Assembly (NCBI GenBank): GCA_002305805.1
Contig: DBQY01000017.1
Span: 5,487-69,486 of the forward strand
Direction of reading: 5' to 3'
Source: Atopobium sp. UBA1382
GTDB taxonomy: Bacteria > Actinomycetota > Coriobacteriia > Coriobacteriales > Atopobiaceae
Length of the DNA stretch: 64,000 bases
The notes under the pieces were generated by a model, which searched no databases, was not told the DNA's origin, and saw nothing but the letters and a program-made list of their open reading frames with translations. The translations under genes were made by a program, and so were the position numbers. The number at the start of each line of letters is the position of its first letter. The first letter of the stretch is position 1. Positions 15,516 to 25,487 of this stretch are shown one piece after another.

Positions 15516-16916
15516 TCATTCCCCCCTTTCCTTGATCATGTCCCTGTACCAGTAGAAGCTGTCCTTGGGGATGCGGCGGCAGTCATCCCCATAGTCCACG
15601 TAGACGAGGCCGTAGCGCTTTCGATAGCCATTGATCCAGCTGTAGAGGTCCATCGTCGACCACACGAAGTAGCCGCGGACGTCGCACCCCTCGGCGCGGG
15701 CGCGCAAGATCCACTCCACGAACCCTCGCAGGTACTCGATGCGGTAGTCGTCACGCACCCTGCCGTCCACGAGCTCGTCGGCGTAGCCCATGCCGTTCTC
15801 GGTGATGTAGACCGGGGTGTCCGGGTACTTCTCCCTCAGGTCCATGAGGAGGCCGTAGACCGAGCGCGGGTAGAGCTCCATGCCCCAGGCGTTCTTGGGG
15901 ACCGACGGGTCGGAGTCGAGCGTGAACCAGCCGCGCACGGTCTTCTCGTGGTTGTCCTCCGGACGGCCCGTGTTGTTTGCCGTGAGGTTGGTCGGCGAGC
16001 CGTCGCTTGGCTTGACGAGCTCGCGCTCGTAGGCGTTCACCCCCAGGAAGTCGACGCGACCCTCGGCGAGGATGTCCTCGTCGCCGGGAAGCACGTAGGA
16101 GGTGTCGCAGCCGTCCGCCTCGAGCCGCTCCCGCATCTCGGGCGGCAGCGTGCCGAGCACGGCAACGTCGTTCACGCTGCGGTTGAAGAAGAGGTCGGCG
16201 TTTCTCGCCGCCTCGTCGTACGCGGGGTCGTCGACGAGCGTGTCGATGTAGTAGGAGTCGCTCACGAGCCCGATCTGCCCCGAGAGGCCGAGCGAGCGGA
16301 ACTCGCGCACCGCGTGCGCGCTCGCGAGCAGCATGTGGTACATCGCACGCCAGCGACGGTCGAGGTCGCGGACGTTGGGAGGGTAGTTCCCGATGGCGTA
16401 GGAGCACAGCGTGTCGTAGTTGGGCTCGTTGATCGTGAGCCACAGGCGCACGCGGTCGCCGTAGCGCTCGAAGCAGGTGCGGGCGTAGCGCGCGAAGGCC
16501 TCGCAGGTCTCGCGTCGCTCCCAGCCACCGCGCTCGAAGAGCGGCTGCGGGAGGTCGTAGTGGTACAGCGTCACCATGGGCTCGATGCCGCGCGCGAGGC
16601 ACGCGTCGATCACGCGGTCGTAGTGCGCGAGCCCGGCCTCCGAGACCGCTCCGGTCCCGTCGGGAATCACGCGCGTCCACGCGATGGAGAAGCGGTAGGC
16701 GTTCTGCCCGCCCGCGACCATGAGGTCGAGGTCCTCCTCGAAGCGGTGGTAGTGGTCCGCCGCCACGTCCCCGGTCACGGGGTTCACGCTGTTTGCCTCG
16801 CTGTGGCAGAAGACGTCCCAGTTGGACGGGCCCTTGTCGGCCTCCCGCCAGGCGCCCTCGCACTGATAGGCAGCCGTGGCGCTGCCCCACAGGAAGCGGC
16901 CCGCCGCCGCGCTCAT
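15516..16916 (-). CDS. 6-phospho-beta-glucosidase, glycoside hydrolase family 1
   Basis: The 466-residue GH1 enzyme cleaves the phosphorylated disaccharide delivered by the PTS. The acid/base is Glu164 in TINEPN and the nucleophile is Glu373 in VYITENGMG. The phosphate-binding Ser-Lys-Tyr triad is visible as Ser426, Lys433 and Tyr435 in YSWINGYRKRYG, with the exact spacing (+7, +9) that separates phospho-glucosidases from plain beta-glucosidases. The N-terminal FLWGSATAAYQCEGA is the GH1 signature. Its ATG overlaps the IIA stop codon, so translation is coupled. Confidence 0.95.
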   Translation of the reverse strand: MSAAAGRFLWGSATAAYQCEGAWREADKGPSNWDVFCHSEANSVNPVTGDVAADHYHRFEEDLDLMVAGGQNAYRFSIAWTRVIPDGTGAVSEAGLAHYDRVIDACLARGIEPMVTLYHYDLPQPLFERGGWERRETCEAFARYARTCFERYGDRVRLWLTINEPNYDTLCSYAIGNYPPNVRDLDRRWRAMYHMLLASAHAVREFRSLGLSGQIGLVSDSYYIDTLVDDPAYDEAARNADLFFNRSVNDVAVLGTLPPEMRERLEADGCDTSYVLPGDEDILAEGRVDFLGVNAYERELVKPSDGSPTNLTANNTGRPEDNHEKTVRGWFTLDSDPSVPKNAWGMELYPRSVYGLLMDLREKYPDTPVYITENGMGYADELVDGRVRDDYRIEYLRGFVEWILRARAEGCDVRGYFVWSTMDLYSWINGYRKRYGLVYVDYGDDCRRIPKDSFYWYRDMIKERGE

Positions 16917-17242
16917 GAGGAGGCCTCCGCGCGGCGCTCGCGGTAGAGCTCGACGAACTCCCGGGCCACGCTCTCGAAGGTCATCGCGTTCATGAGATGG
17001 TCCTGCGCATGGACGAGAAGGAGCGTGAGCTCCAGGCCCTCGCCGCGCGCCTCGCAGGCGAGAAGGTCGATCTGCGCCTTGTGCGCCTCGGCGATGCCCT
17101 GGCGGCCGGCCGCGAGCTCGGCCTCCGCCTCCTCGAGCGCTCCCTCCCGGGCGCGGTCAATGGCCGCGCGGAAGTGGCTGAACGCGTCCCCCGCGTTGGC
17201 GATGAGGCCGACCGATGCCATCTGCACCGCTTCTCTGTCCAT
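16913..17242 (-). CDS. PTS lactose/cellobiose-type IIA component
   Basis: The 109-residue helical protein has its active histidine at position 78 in LTLLLVHAQDHLMNA, the canonical place for Lac-type IIA. It accepts phosphate from HPr and passes it to IIB. The start at 17242 (MDREAVQMASVG) follows AAAGGGG; an in-frame extension to 17275 lacks a ribosome site and is not used in the family. It is the first gene of the operon and diverges from the regulator at 17402. Confidence 0.93.
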   Translation of the reverse strand: MDREAVQMASVGLIANAGDAFSHFRAAIDRAREGALEEAEAELAAGRQGIAEAHKAQIDLLACEARGEGLELTLLLVHAQDHLMNAMTFESVAREFVELYRERRAEASS

Positions 17243-17284
17243 GTGCGCCCCTTTCTGACACGTGTCGCACGCCATCCGGCATGC

Positions 17285-17369
17285 CCTGTCACAGGCATAC
17301 CGTGGCGCGAGACGCTATGCAATCAGTTTGTTGCGGGGTGCCCCGCAGTCTGCCGCCCACGGATACACT
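17285..17369. promoter_or_regulatory. Divergent control region with two palindromes and a -10 element
   Basis: The 159-bp spacer between the IIA and regulator genes holds CCTGTCACAGG (17285-17295, perfect), TGCGGGG-TG-CCCCGCA (17332-17347, perfect arms) and a TACACT -10 candidate for the regulator at 17364-17369. The palindromes are possible operators; no binding protein can be assigned by sight. Confidence 0.45.
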
Positions 17370-17401
17370 GGGCCCGTACGAACGCGAGGGAGGGAGGGAC
17401 C

Positions 17402-19315
17402 GTGGCACTGATGAGCGAGCGACAGCGGCGCATCGTGAGCCTGCTCGCCGCGAGCCCCGCCCCGCTCACCGGGGGCGAGCTCGCCCAGGAGGTCGGAGTC
17501 TCCGTTCGGACCGTGCAGGCGGAGGTGGCGCGCATCAACGGGGACGGGGCGCTCATAGAGAGCAGCAACCGCGGCTACCGGCTGCGTCGGGATCCGGGTG
17601 ACAGCGCCGCCGTCCGCGACGGGCTCGGCGGGGGCGCGACCTCCTCCGACCCCGCCGACGCCGTCCTGCGCGTCCTCGCACGCGGCCTCGTGACGGACGA
17701 GGAGGGGCCGACGACCGAGGACCTCGGGGAGCTCCTCTTCATGAGTCGCACGGCGGTCGAGCGGGTCCTCGGCGAGGTTCGGGAGCGCGTCTCCCGTCAG
17801 GGCCTCGCCCTCTCGCGAACCCGCGGCAGGATTAGCCTCACGGGGGACGATGACGCCCGAAGACGGCTCCTCTCCCGCCTGGTGGTAGACGAGGCGACGG
17901 GAGGCCCGTCTGCGGAAGGCCCCGCGGAGCCCGTCTCCGCCCTGCTCGACCTGGGTTTTGTTCGTGACCTCATCGGACGCTGCGCGCACCGCGAGAACCG
18001 CTATGTCGAGCCCGGCTACGAGACGGGGCTTGCCACGAGCGTCGCGATTGCGCTCTTCCGAATGCGCTGCCCCTCCGGCCTCGCCCGCGTCGAGGGCGGG
18101 GACGCGGCCGACGGCGTCGAGCTCCGCGTGGCAGATGCCGTCTGCGCTGCCTATATGCGCCGTTGGCCCATCCGAGCCTGCGCCGAGGACGTCGCACAGG
18201 TGGCGTCGCTCCTCGTTGGCTGGATGAGGCCGACTCAGCCGGGGGTGCCACGGGAGGCACGAAGCCGCCACGTCGAGCGGGACGCGCGCGTCGAGGACGT
18301 CGTGCGCGACGCTCTCGCCCCCTATGGGATCTCCGTCGAGGACGGGCCGGCGCTGCGCGGGCTCGTGCTGCACGTGGATCAGCTCGTCCGTCGCTCGGAC
18401 GGCCAGTCGGTGACGGACGACGGGCTGCTCGAGGGCGTCAAGCGGAGCTGTCCGTTCCTGTTCGAGGTCTCGCAGGTCGTGGCGAAGGCCCTCTCCGAGC
18501 GCCTCGACGTGACGGTCGACGAGAGCGAGCTCGGCTTCCTCTGCATCCATCTTGGTCTCGTCGTGGGGGAGCTCGCCGACAACAGGCCGCGCGTCGCCCT
18601 GCTCAGCACCACCTATCGCTCCGTCGACCAGGCGCTTCGCGACCAGCTCGTCATGCACTTCGGGGACAGGGCGAGCATCCGCGTCTTCACGAGGGCCGCC
18701 GAGACGCTCGACGAGGCCCGGACGGGGTCCGTCGACCTCGTGGTCACGACCCGTCCCCTGCGCGGTCTCCCGGTGCCTCACGTGCTCATCTCTCCGCTGC
18801 TCCTGTCCGACGACCTCCTCGCCATCGGCGAGGCGCTGCGACATCACGCCAGGAGCGGAAGGCTGGCGCAGCTGCGCTCCACGCGCCCCTTCTTCTCCGA
18901 GGAGCTCTTCGTCCGCGACGACGGCGCCACGGTGCGCGAGCGCGACGAGGTCATCGACGAGCTCTGCGCGCGGCTTGAGGCCGCCGGGGCGGTTGGGGCC
19001 GAGTTCGCAGCATCCGTGCGAGCCCGGGAGGCCGCGGGGTCGACCTGCTTCTTCGAGCGCTTCGCCATTCCGCACGCAATCGAGATGGACGCACGGCGCA
19101 CGGCGTTCTGCGTCCTGACGAGCCGCGCCGGCGTTTGCTGGGGAGGGCCCGTCATCCGCGTCGTCCTCATGATCGCCGTCCGGCGCGAGGACCGGGAGCG
19201 CTTCATGTCGATGTTCGACAGCACGGTGCGCGCCCTCGGGACCCCCGAGCTTCTCCCTCGCCTCGAGCGCGCCCGCACCCTTGACGACTTTCTCGCCGCC
19301 CTTCTCGACCAGTAG
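17402..19315 (+). CDS. PRD-containing transcriptional regulator with IIB-like and IIA-like domains (LicR/MtlR type)
   Basis: The 637-residue activator begins with a helix-turn-helix (RQRRIVSLLAASPAPLTGGE then LAQEVGVSVRTVQAEVARI). A second winged-helix region and two PTS-regulation domains follow (about 190-400), then a IIB-like domain near RVALLSTTYRSVD without the usual Cys. A C-terminal fructose-type IIA domain (about 510-637) has its histidine in FAIPHAIEMDA. Such proteins are switched by HPr- and IIB-dependent phosphorylation. Divergent orientation points to control of the cellobiose operon. GTG 17402 is chosen for its spacing to GGAGGGAGGGA; ATG 17411 is an alternative. Confidence 0.85.
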   Translation: MALMSERQRRIVSLLAASPAPLTGGELAQEVGVSVRTVQAEVARINGDGALIESSNRGYRLRRDPGDSAAVRDGLGGGATSSDPADAVLRVLARGLVTDEEGPTTEDLGELLFMSRTAVERVLGEVRERVSRQGLALSRTRGRISLTGDDDARRRLLSRLVVDEATGGPSAEGPAEPVSALLDLGFVRDLIGRCAHRENRYVEPGYETGLATSVAIALFRMRCPSGLARVEGGDAADGVELRVADAVCAAYMRRWPIRACAEDVAQVASLLVGWMRPTQPGVPREARSRHVERDARVEDVVRDALAPYGISVEDGPALRGLVLHVDQLVRRSDGQSVTDDGLLEGVKRSCPFLFEVSQVVAKALSERLDVTVDESELGFLCIHLGLVVGELADNRPRVALLSTTYRSVDQALRDQLVMHFGDRASIRVFTRAAETLDEARTGSVDLVVTTRPLRGLPVPHVLISPLLLSDDLLAIGEALRHHARSGRLAQLRSTRPFFSEELFVRDDGATVRERDEVIDELCARLEAAGAVGAEFAASVRAREAAGSTCFFERFAIPHAIEMDARRTAFCVLTSRAGVCWGGPVIRVVLMIAVRREDRERFMSMFDSTVRALGTPELLPRLERARTLDDFLAALLDQ

Positions 19316-19400
19316 GCCCATCGTCGGCGCCTCGGCCCCCGAGTCCGCACGCCTCGCAGAGCCCCTCTCGGTCGAGGGCCGTCGCGGCCTAGAACGAGAA

Positions 19401-19466
19401 GGCGCCCCCGACCTTCCTCCGAGAAGCGCTCTTCGAGAGGCTTCTCTCCGGAAGGTCGGGGGCGCC
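19401..19466. terminator. 66-bp palindromic terminator, copy B
   Basis: GGCGCCCCCGACCTTCC pairs with GGAAGGTCGGGGGCGCC. The 32-base interior is the reverse complement of copy A's interior with one mismatch. It sits between the convergent regulator and groEL genes and probably terminates both. The rest of the 177-bp spacer shows nothing further. Confidence 0.75.
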
Positions 19467-19492
19467 GACTAGCGCGTGTTAGGCCTCGAGCC

Positions 19493-21175
<1,683 letters not shown>

Positions 21176-21466
21176 TTAGTCCTCGATGACGGCGTAGATG
21201 TCGTCGGCGCGCAGGAGCAGGAAGTCCTCGCCGTCGATCTTCACCTCGTTGCCGCCGAACTTGCCGTAGTAGACCTCGTCGCCAACCTTGACGTCGATGG
21301 CGATGCGCTCGCCCTTGTCGTTCATCTTGCCGGCGCCCACGGCGACGACCTGGCCGCGCTGCGGCTTCTCCTGCGCTCCGCTGGAGATGTAGAGACCGGT
21401 AGAGGTCTTCTCCTCCTTGGGGGCGGGCTTCACGAGAACGTGGTCACCAAGCGGCTTCAGAGTCAT
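21176..21466 (-). CDS. groES: Co-chaperonin GroES
   Basis: The 96-residue protein caps GroEL. MTLKPLGDHVLVKPAPKEEK at the N-terminus, the mobile-loop region KTSTGLYIS and the C-terminal LLLRADDIYAVIED are typical. ATG at 21466 is nine bases after GGAGG; the TTG six bases upstream would be too close to the ribosome site. No CIRCE or HspR-type inverted repeat is obvious in the upstream 220 bases. Confidence 0.97.
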   Translation of the reverse strand: MTLKPLGDHVLVKPAPKEEKTSTGLYISSGAQEKPQRGQVVAVGAGKMNDKGERIAIDVKVGDEVYYGKFGGNEVKIDGEDFLLLRADDIYAVIED

Positions 21467-21564
21467 GTTCAAGAACCTCCTTCGTGCACCCGTGCGGATG
21501 CGTCTGCGGCGTCGAGTCTCGCGCCGCCTTAGCCAACGCTCAAAATAATACCCAGACGCATGGA

Positions 21565-21570
21565 CTTATA
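21565..21570 (-). promoter_or_regulatory. Extended -10 (TGGTATAAG) for groESL
   Basis: On the minus strand TATAAG is preceded by TGG, giving a TGN-extended -10 about 95 bases before the groES start, in a locally AT-rich stretch of the 21467-21690 spacer. No -35 is clear. Confidence 0.5.
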
Positions 21571-21653
21571 CCACCTCGCTAGAAAAAATCTTCCAACTCG
21601 CACTTAGATTTTCTGAGGCGCGTGCGCGCACGGCAAGAAGAACCCCGGTCTAG

Positions 21654-21659
21654 TACCAT
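21654..21659 (+). promoter_or_regulatory. -10 element (TACCAT) for the lipoprotein gene
   Basis: TACCAT lies 31 bases before the start. AGAAGAAC sits exactly 10 bases upstream of it, as it also does before the TACCAT at 28638. Confidence 0.4.
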
Positions 21660-21690
21660 AAACTCAGATTCGACCTCGGAGGACAGACCC

Positions 21691-22587
21691 ATGAAGAGCC
21701 GTTCCGCCCGAACCGCCCGAACCGCCCACGTTCTTCTCGCCAGCATGTGCGCCCTTGCGCTCGTGGCGTGCGGACAGGAGGGACGGCCCACGAGCGCCAT
21801 GCGCTCCGAGACGGAGGATGCCGCGGACAGCACTGCCGAGGGAGCGGAAATGGGCGAGTTCGTGAGCACGGCGATGGTCGTCACGTTTGGCGATGGCGAG
21901 GTCCTCTTCGTGGACCAGGAGACCGGGACCCCCTACTACCCCACTAACATGCCATCAGACGCACCCGAGCTCGCAGCTGGCAACATCGTGCGCGTGACCG
22001 GCAACGGCATCATGCTGGAGAGCTACCCCGCGCAGTACCCGGGAATCACGGACGTTGAGGTGATCGAGGAGGGAACGCCCGCGGACGCCGAGAAGTACGA
22101 CGAGCTGGTGACGCAGATCTGGCAGCCCAAGGATCCGTCCGAGCCGCCGCTGGCCTCGCTCGAGTACACGACGGAGCTGGCCGCAACGTCCGTCATGCTC
22201 GGATCGTACGGCTACACGTGGAGCTACGAGGAGAACGGCTCGGAGCAGACCGTAACCGCGGACGCACCGCACCCCACCCAGCTGGAGGCAGCCGAGCTTT
22301 CCGACGTGCGCGTGGACGGCCCCACCGAGGTCACCGTGACTTTTGACGTGCCCTGCACGGCGGCGGGCATCGTTCGCTGGCCCGAGGACGAGCTCGAAGC
22401 GGCGGCGGAGGCAGCGGGGTCTGCCCAGGCGGTCGAGATCGGCAGCGTCGAGGGAGACGCCTGGACCGTCGACGACCGCAAGATCGTGGATGGCAACGTC
22501 GTCTTCACCGTGGAGCCGGGCTGGCGCTACGCCGTCGAGGCATACTTCGACGGCGGCGAGGCCGTCTACGCCTTCACCGTGCGATGA
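21691..22587 (+). CDS. Predicted lipoprotein, function unknown
   Basis: The 298-residue protein has a basic N-terminus, a hydrophobic segment and the lipobox LALVAC (Cys about 29), so it should be anchored outside the membrane. The mature part is acidic. It contains a beta-rich stretch around VVTFGDGEVLFVDQETGTPY and NIVRVTGNGIMLESYPAQYP, resembling an OB-like fold by pattern only. CGGAGGA precedes ATG 21691. Its TGA stop is the first three bases of the palindrome at 22585. I cannot assign a function. Confidence 0.75.
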   Translation: MKSRSARTARTAHVLLASMCALALVACGQEGRPTSAMRSETEDAADSTAEGAEMGEFVSTAMVVTFGDGEVLFVDQETGTPYYPTNMPSDAPELAAGNIVRVTGNGIMLESYPAQYPGITDVEVIEEGTPADAEKYDELVTQIWQPKDPSEPPLASLEYTTELAATSVMLGSYGYTWSYEENGSEQTVTADAPHPTQLEAAELSDVRVDGPTEVTVTFDVPCTAAGIVRWPEDELEAAAEAAGSAQAVEIGSVEGDAWTVDDRKIVDGNVVFTVEPGWRYAVEAYFDGGEAVYAFTVR

Positions 22588-22617
22588 TCCAAAAGGGGTC
22601 TGACCCCTTTTGGATCA
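22585..22617. repeat. 33-bp perfect palindrome, GGGGTC family, copy 1
   Basis: TGATCCAAAAGGGGTC, a central T and the exact reverse complement. The first three bases are the TGA of the lipoprotein gene and the last three are the TGA of nadE. The A4G4/C4T4 core has the form of a bidirectional intrinsic terminator. Confidence 0.95.
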
Positions 22618-24555
22618 CAGCGCCTCGAGCTCGGCGAGCCAGAGGGTCGAGCAGGCGTCCGACGGCATGCGCAGGTCGCCGCGCGGGCTGACGGCCGCCG
22701 ATCCCACCTTGGGGCCGTCAGGCAGGCAGCTGCGCTTGAACTGCTGGGCAAAGTAGCGGCGATAGAAGACCTTGAGCCAGGAGAGGATCGTGGTGTCGTC
22801 GTACTTCTCGCCCAGGGCATAGCGGGCGAGACGGTAGACCTTGGACGGGTTGGTGCCGCGGCGCAGGACCTCGTAGAGGAAGAAGTCGTGGAGCTCGTAG
22901 GGACCCACGAGGTCCTCGGTCTTCTGGGCGATCTTGCCGTCCCCCGTGGCGGGCAGGAGCTCCGGCGAGACCGGCGTGTCCAAAACGTCGAGAAGAACCT
23001 CGGACTCCGCGGCGTCTCCGCAGGTGTCCGCCACGTAGCGCACGAGATGGCGCACCAGCGTCTTGGGCACGCTCGCGTTGACGGCGTACATGGACATGTG
23101 GTCGCCGTTGTAGGTGGCCCAGCCAAGCGCCAGCTCGGAGAGGTCGCCGGTACCGATGACGAGGCCGCCCTCCTGGTTGGCCACGTCCATGAGAATCTGC
23201 GTGCGCTCGCGGGCCTGGGCGTTCTCGTAGGTGACGTCGTGGACGGACTCGTCGTGCCCGATGTCGGAGAAGTGCTGGCGCACCGAGGCGGCGATGTCGA
23301 TCTCGCGCAGCTCGGCGCCCACGGTACAGGCGAGCTTACAAGCATTGTTGTAGGTGCGGTCCGTGGTGCCGAAGCCGGGCATGGTCACCGCGATGACGCC
23401 GTCGCGCGGAAGTCCCAGCAGGTCGAAGGCACGCACGGTCACGAGCAGGGCGAGCGTGGAATCCAAGCCGCCCGAGAGGCCGATGACCGCACGGCGCGAG
23501 TGCGTGTGCGCGAGGCGCTTGGCGAGGCCGTGCGCCTGGATGGCAATGACGTCCTCACAGCGCTCCGCACGACGGGCGGGGTCGGACGGCACAAAGGGAT
23601 GCGGGTCCACCCAGCGCGTGAGCGGGGTCTCGCGGGAGGCGGCATCCGCGCCCAGCGAGAAGGGCACGCTCACGTAGCCCATCTCCTCGGCCGCGGTCGC
23701 GCACTCGAAGGTGGACATGCGCGTGCGCTCGGCCGCGAGGAAGCGAACGTCCACCTCAGAGACGGCGCGACCGCCGCCGAAGGGCTTGCCCTCCGCGAGT
23801 AGACGACCATTCTCGGCCACGAGGTCGTGTCCGGAGAAGACGAGGTCTTGCGTGGACTCGCCGGTCCCGGCGCTGGCGTAGACGTAGCCGCAGAGCAGGC
23901 GCGCGCTCTGGCCGGTGACAAGGGTGCGGCGATAGTCGGCCTTGCCCACGAGCGCGTTGGACGCGCTGAGGTTGCAGATCAGTGTGGCGCCCGCCTGCGC
24001 GTGAGCAATCGAGGGCGGCGCAGCGACCCAGAGGTCCTCACATATTTCCGCCGCGACCACAAGTTCGGGAAGCTCCAGGCACGAGAAGAGCAGGTTGGTG
24101 CCAAAGAGCACGTCCTTCTCGCCGCCCACGGAGGCGGTGACGGGATCGACCGGGCCGGGGACAAAGTGGCGCCCCTCATAAAACTCGTTGTAGGTGGGGA
24201 TGTGGGTCTTGGGGACGACGCCGAGGATGGCACCGTGCGAGACGAACGCGGCGCAGTTGTAGAGCTTGCCATTGGCGCGCACGGGCACGCCCGCGAGCAG
24301 CAAGGCGTCGAGGTCCGCCGTGCGGGCCGCAAAGTCCGCAAGGCCGGCATCGGCGGCACGAATGAGCGCGTCCTGCCAGAAGAGGTCCTCGCAGGTGTAG
24401 CCCGTGAGCGCAAGCTCGGGCAGGACGATGACTGCGGCGCCGTCCTTCTCGGCCGCCTCACGCGCCGCGGCCACACAGGCCTCCACGTTGAAGGCCACGT
24501 CCGCAACACGAACCTCCGGCGTCACCGCCGCGACCTTGACGAACCCGTCCCTCAT
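22615..24555 (-). CDS. nadE: Glutamine-dependent NAD+ synthetase
   Basis: The 646-residue enzyme amidates nicotinate adenine dinucleotide using ammonia from glutamine. The N-terminal nitrilase domain carries its Glu in IVLPELALTGYTCED, Lys in VVPKTHIPTYNEF and Cys in VAAEICEDLWV. The C-terminal synthetase begins with the P-loop AVIGLSGGLDSTLAL and continues with GTGDLSELALGWATYNGDHM. ATG at 24555 follows GGGAGG. A longer frame starting at a TTG inside the upstream palindrome is rejected. The stop codon is supplied by the palindrome at 22585. Confidence 0.95.
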   Translation of the reverse strand: MRDGFVKVAAVTPEVRVADVAFNVEACVAAAREAAEKDGAAVIVLPELALTGYTCEDLFWQDALIRAADAGLADFAARTADLDALLLAGVPVRANGKLYNCAAFVSHGAILGVVPKTHIPTYNEFYEGRHFVPGPVDPVTASVGGEKDVLFGTNLLFSCLELPELVVAAEICEDLWVAAPPSIAHAQAGATLICNLSASNALVGKADYRRTLVTGQSARLLCGYVYASAGTGESTQDLVFSGHDLVAENGRLLAEGKPFGGGRAVSEVDVRFLAAERTRMSTFECATAAEEMGYVSVPFSLGADAASRETPLTRWVDPHPFVPSDPARRAERCEDVIAIQAHGLAKRLAHTHSRRAVIGLSGGLDSTLALLVTVRAFDLLGLPRDGVIAVTMPGFGTTDRTYNNACKLACTVGAELREIDIAASVRQHFSDIGHDESVHDVTYENAQARERTQILMDVANQEGGLVIGTGDLSELALGWATYNGDHMSMYAVNASVPKTLVRHLVRYVADTCGDAAESEVLLDVLDTPVSPELLPATGDGKIAQKTEDLVGPYELHDFFLYEVLRRGTNPSKVYRLARYALGEKYDDTTILSWLKVFYRRYFAQQFKRSCLPDGPKVGSAAVSPRGDLRMPSDACSTLWLAELEAL

Positions 24556-24568
24556 CCCAACCTCCCTA

Positions 24569-24600
24569 TGATCCAAAAGGGGACAGACCCCTTTTGAGGA
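24569..24600. repeat. Palindrome, GGGGTC family, copy 2
   Basis: TGATCCAAAAGGGG-ACAGA-CCCCTTTT with a decayed right end (GAGGA where GGATCA is expected). It lies just upstream of the nadE ribosome site, between nadE and the transposase gene. Confidence 0.85.
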
Positions 24601-24601
24601 C

Positions 24602-24633
24602 GATCCAAAAGGGGACAGACCCCTTTTGGATCA
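24602..24633. repeat. Palindrome, GGGGTC family, copy 3
   Basis: GATCCAAAAGGGG-ACAGA-CCCCTTTTGGATCA, one base after copy 2 in the same orientation. Its last three bases form the TGA stop of the transposase gene. Confidence 0.92.
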
Positions 24634-25407
24634 CTCTGCTTGATCGACCCTCATTCTTCTCAGTTTATTTGTTACGCGCGAAATTGTGCAGGTTCCAATT
24701 CCAGTCAGTCGTTCAATTTGCTTAACGGACAGGCCGACGTCCCGAAGGTCTAAAAGTCTCTGGTCGCGCTCCGCCTTGGGGAGCGCCTTCACCTCATGGG
24801 CAGGCAGCTCGCCCAGGGCAAGGCGCGCAACATCGCCCATCTCGTCCTCGGGAACCCGAGCGCGGCGATCAAAGCGGTATGTACGCCTCTGCTCGGGCTG
24901 GCTGTAGGCAGCAAACCCTTCGGCTCCGCCAAGCATGTCCAAGACAAGGGATGTATTGGCAATCTCCGAGGATCCCACGTACTCGCGGTAGCTGCTCCAT
25001 GGGTACTCCGCCGCCGGGCAAATCCCGGCGTTTTCCGGATTGTCGTGGACGTAACGGATGGCCTGGAGCAGGTATGCCTCGTTCTCGATCGGGCAGCTTT
25101 TGAACCGGTTTTCAAAGACGTGGCCCACCCTCCCCGACTTACGGTTGAATCGCTGCGCGTAGCCGCCGGAGAGTCTCTGCATCATCTCGCTCAGTGCCTG
25201 CGTCGGGTCCTCCAGCACAAGGTGCACGTGGTTCTCCATAAGGCACCACGCCAGAACGTGGATTCCGGCGTCTTCCGCCCTCTTTACAAGGAGCTCGAGA
25301 AAAGCACGGCGATCGGCATCGTCCTCAAAGATTATCTGCTTACCGTTTCCGCGCAGAATCACGTGGTAGAAGCCCGACTCAGCGGTTGCCCTTGGCGCTC
25401 GCGGCAT
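24631..25407 (-). CDS. REP-associated tyrosine transposase (RAYT, Y1/IS200-like)
   Basis: The 258-residue single-strand nuclease belongs to the TnpA_REP family. The HUH metal site is His60 and His62 in CLMENHVHLVL. The catalytic tyrosine is probably Tyr119 in IRYVHDNPENAG. GRVGHVFENRFKSCP is a conserved family stretch. A C-terminal helix-turn-helix (about 215-250, LSVKQIERLTGIGTCTISRV) is added. The reading frame is intact. Base composition is visibly lower in G+C than the neighbours. GGGGAGGGGG precedes the ATG. Palindromes flank it on both sides, as expected of a RAYT with its REP substrates. Confidence 0.9.
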   Translation of the reverse strand: MPRAPRATAESGFYHVILRGNGKQIIFEDDADRRAFLELLVKRAEDAGIHVLAWCLMENHVHLVLEDPTQALSEMMQRLSGGYAQRFNRKSGRVGHVFENRFKSCPIENEAYLLQAIRYVHDNPENAGICPAAEYPWSSYREYVGSSEIANTSLVLDMLGGAEGFAAYSQPEQRRTYRFDRRARVPEDEMGDVARLALGELPAHEVKALPKAERDQRLLDLRDVGLSVKQIERLTGIGTCTISRVTNKLRRMRVDQAE

Positions 25408-25487
25408 AAAGACCCCCTCCCCTAGGTGAAGGCTCTCATACCCGGAGAAGGGGGGCCAATTTCAGACAGGTTAAGGCAGACGAAAAA

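Noticed and set aside
13635..16946. A 1103-codon open frame on the plus strand
   Set aside because: It is antisense to the intact PTS IIB, IIC and 6-phospho-beta-glucosidase genes, and its composition (His/Arg/Glu/Asp-rich) is that of a G+C-rich shadow frame.
24631..25407. A full IS200/IS605 insertion sequence with TnpB
   Set aside because: Only the RAYT-type TnpA is present; there is no tnpB, and the flanking palindromes are the repeat family rather than IS subterminal hairpins.
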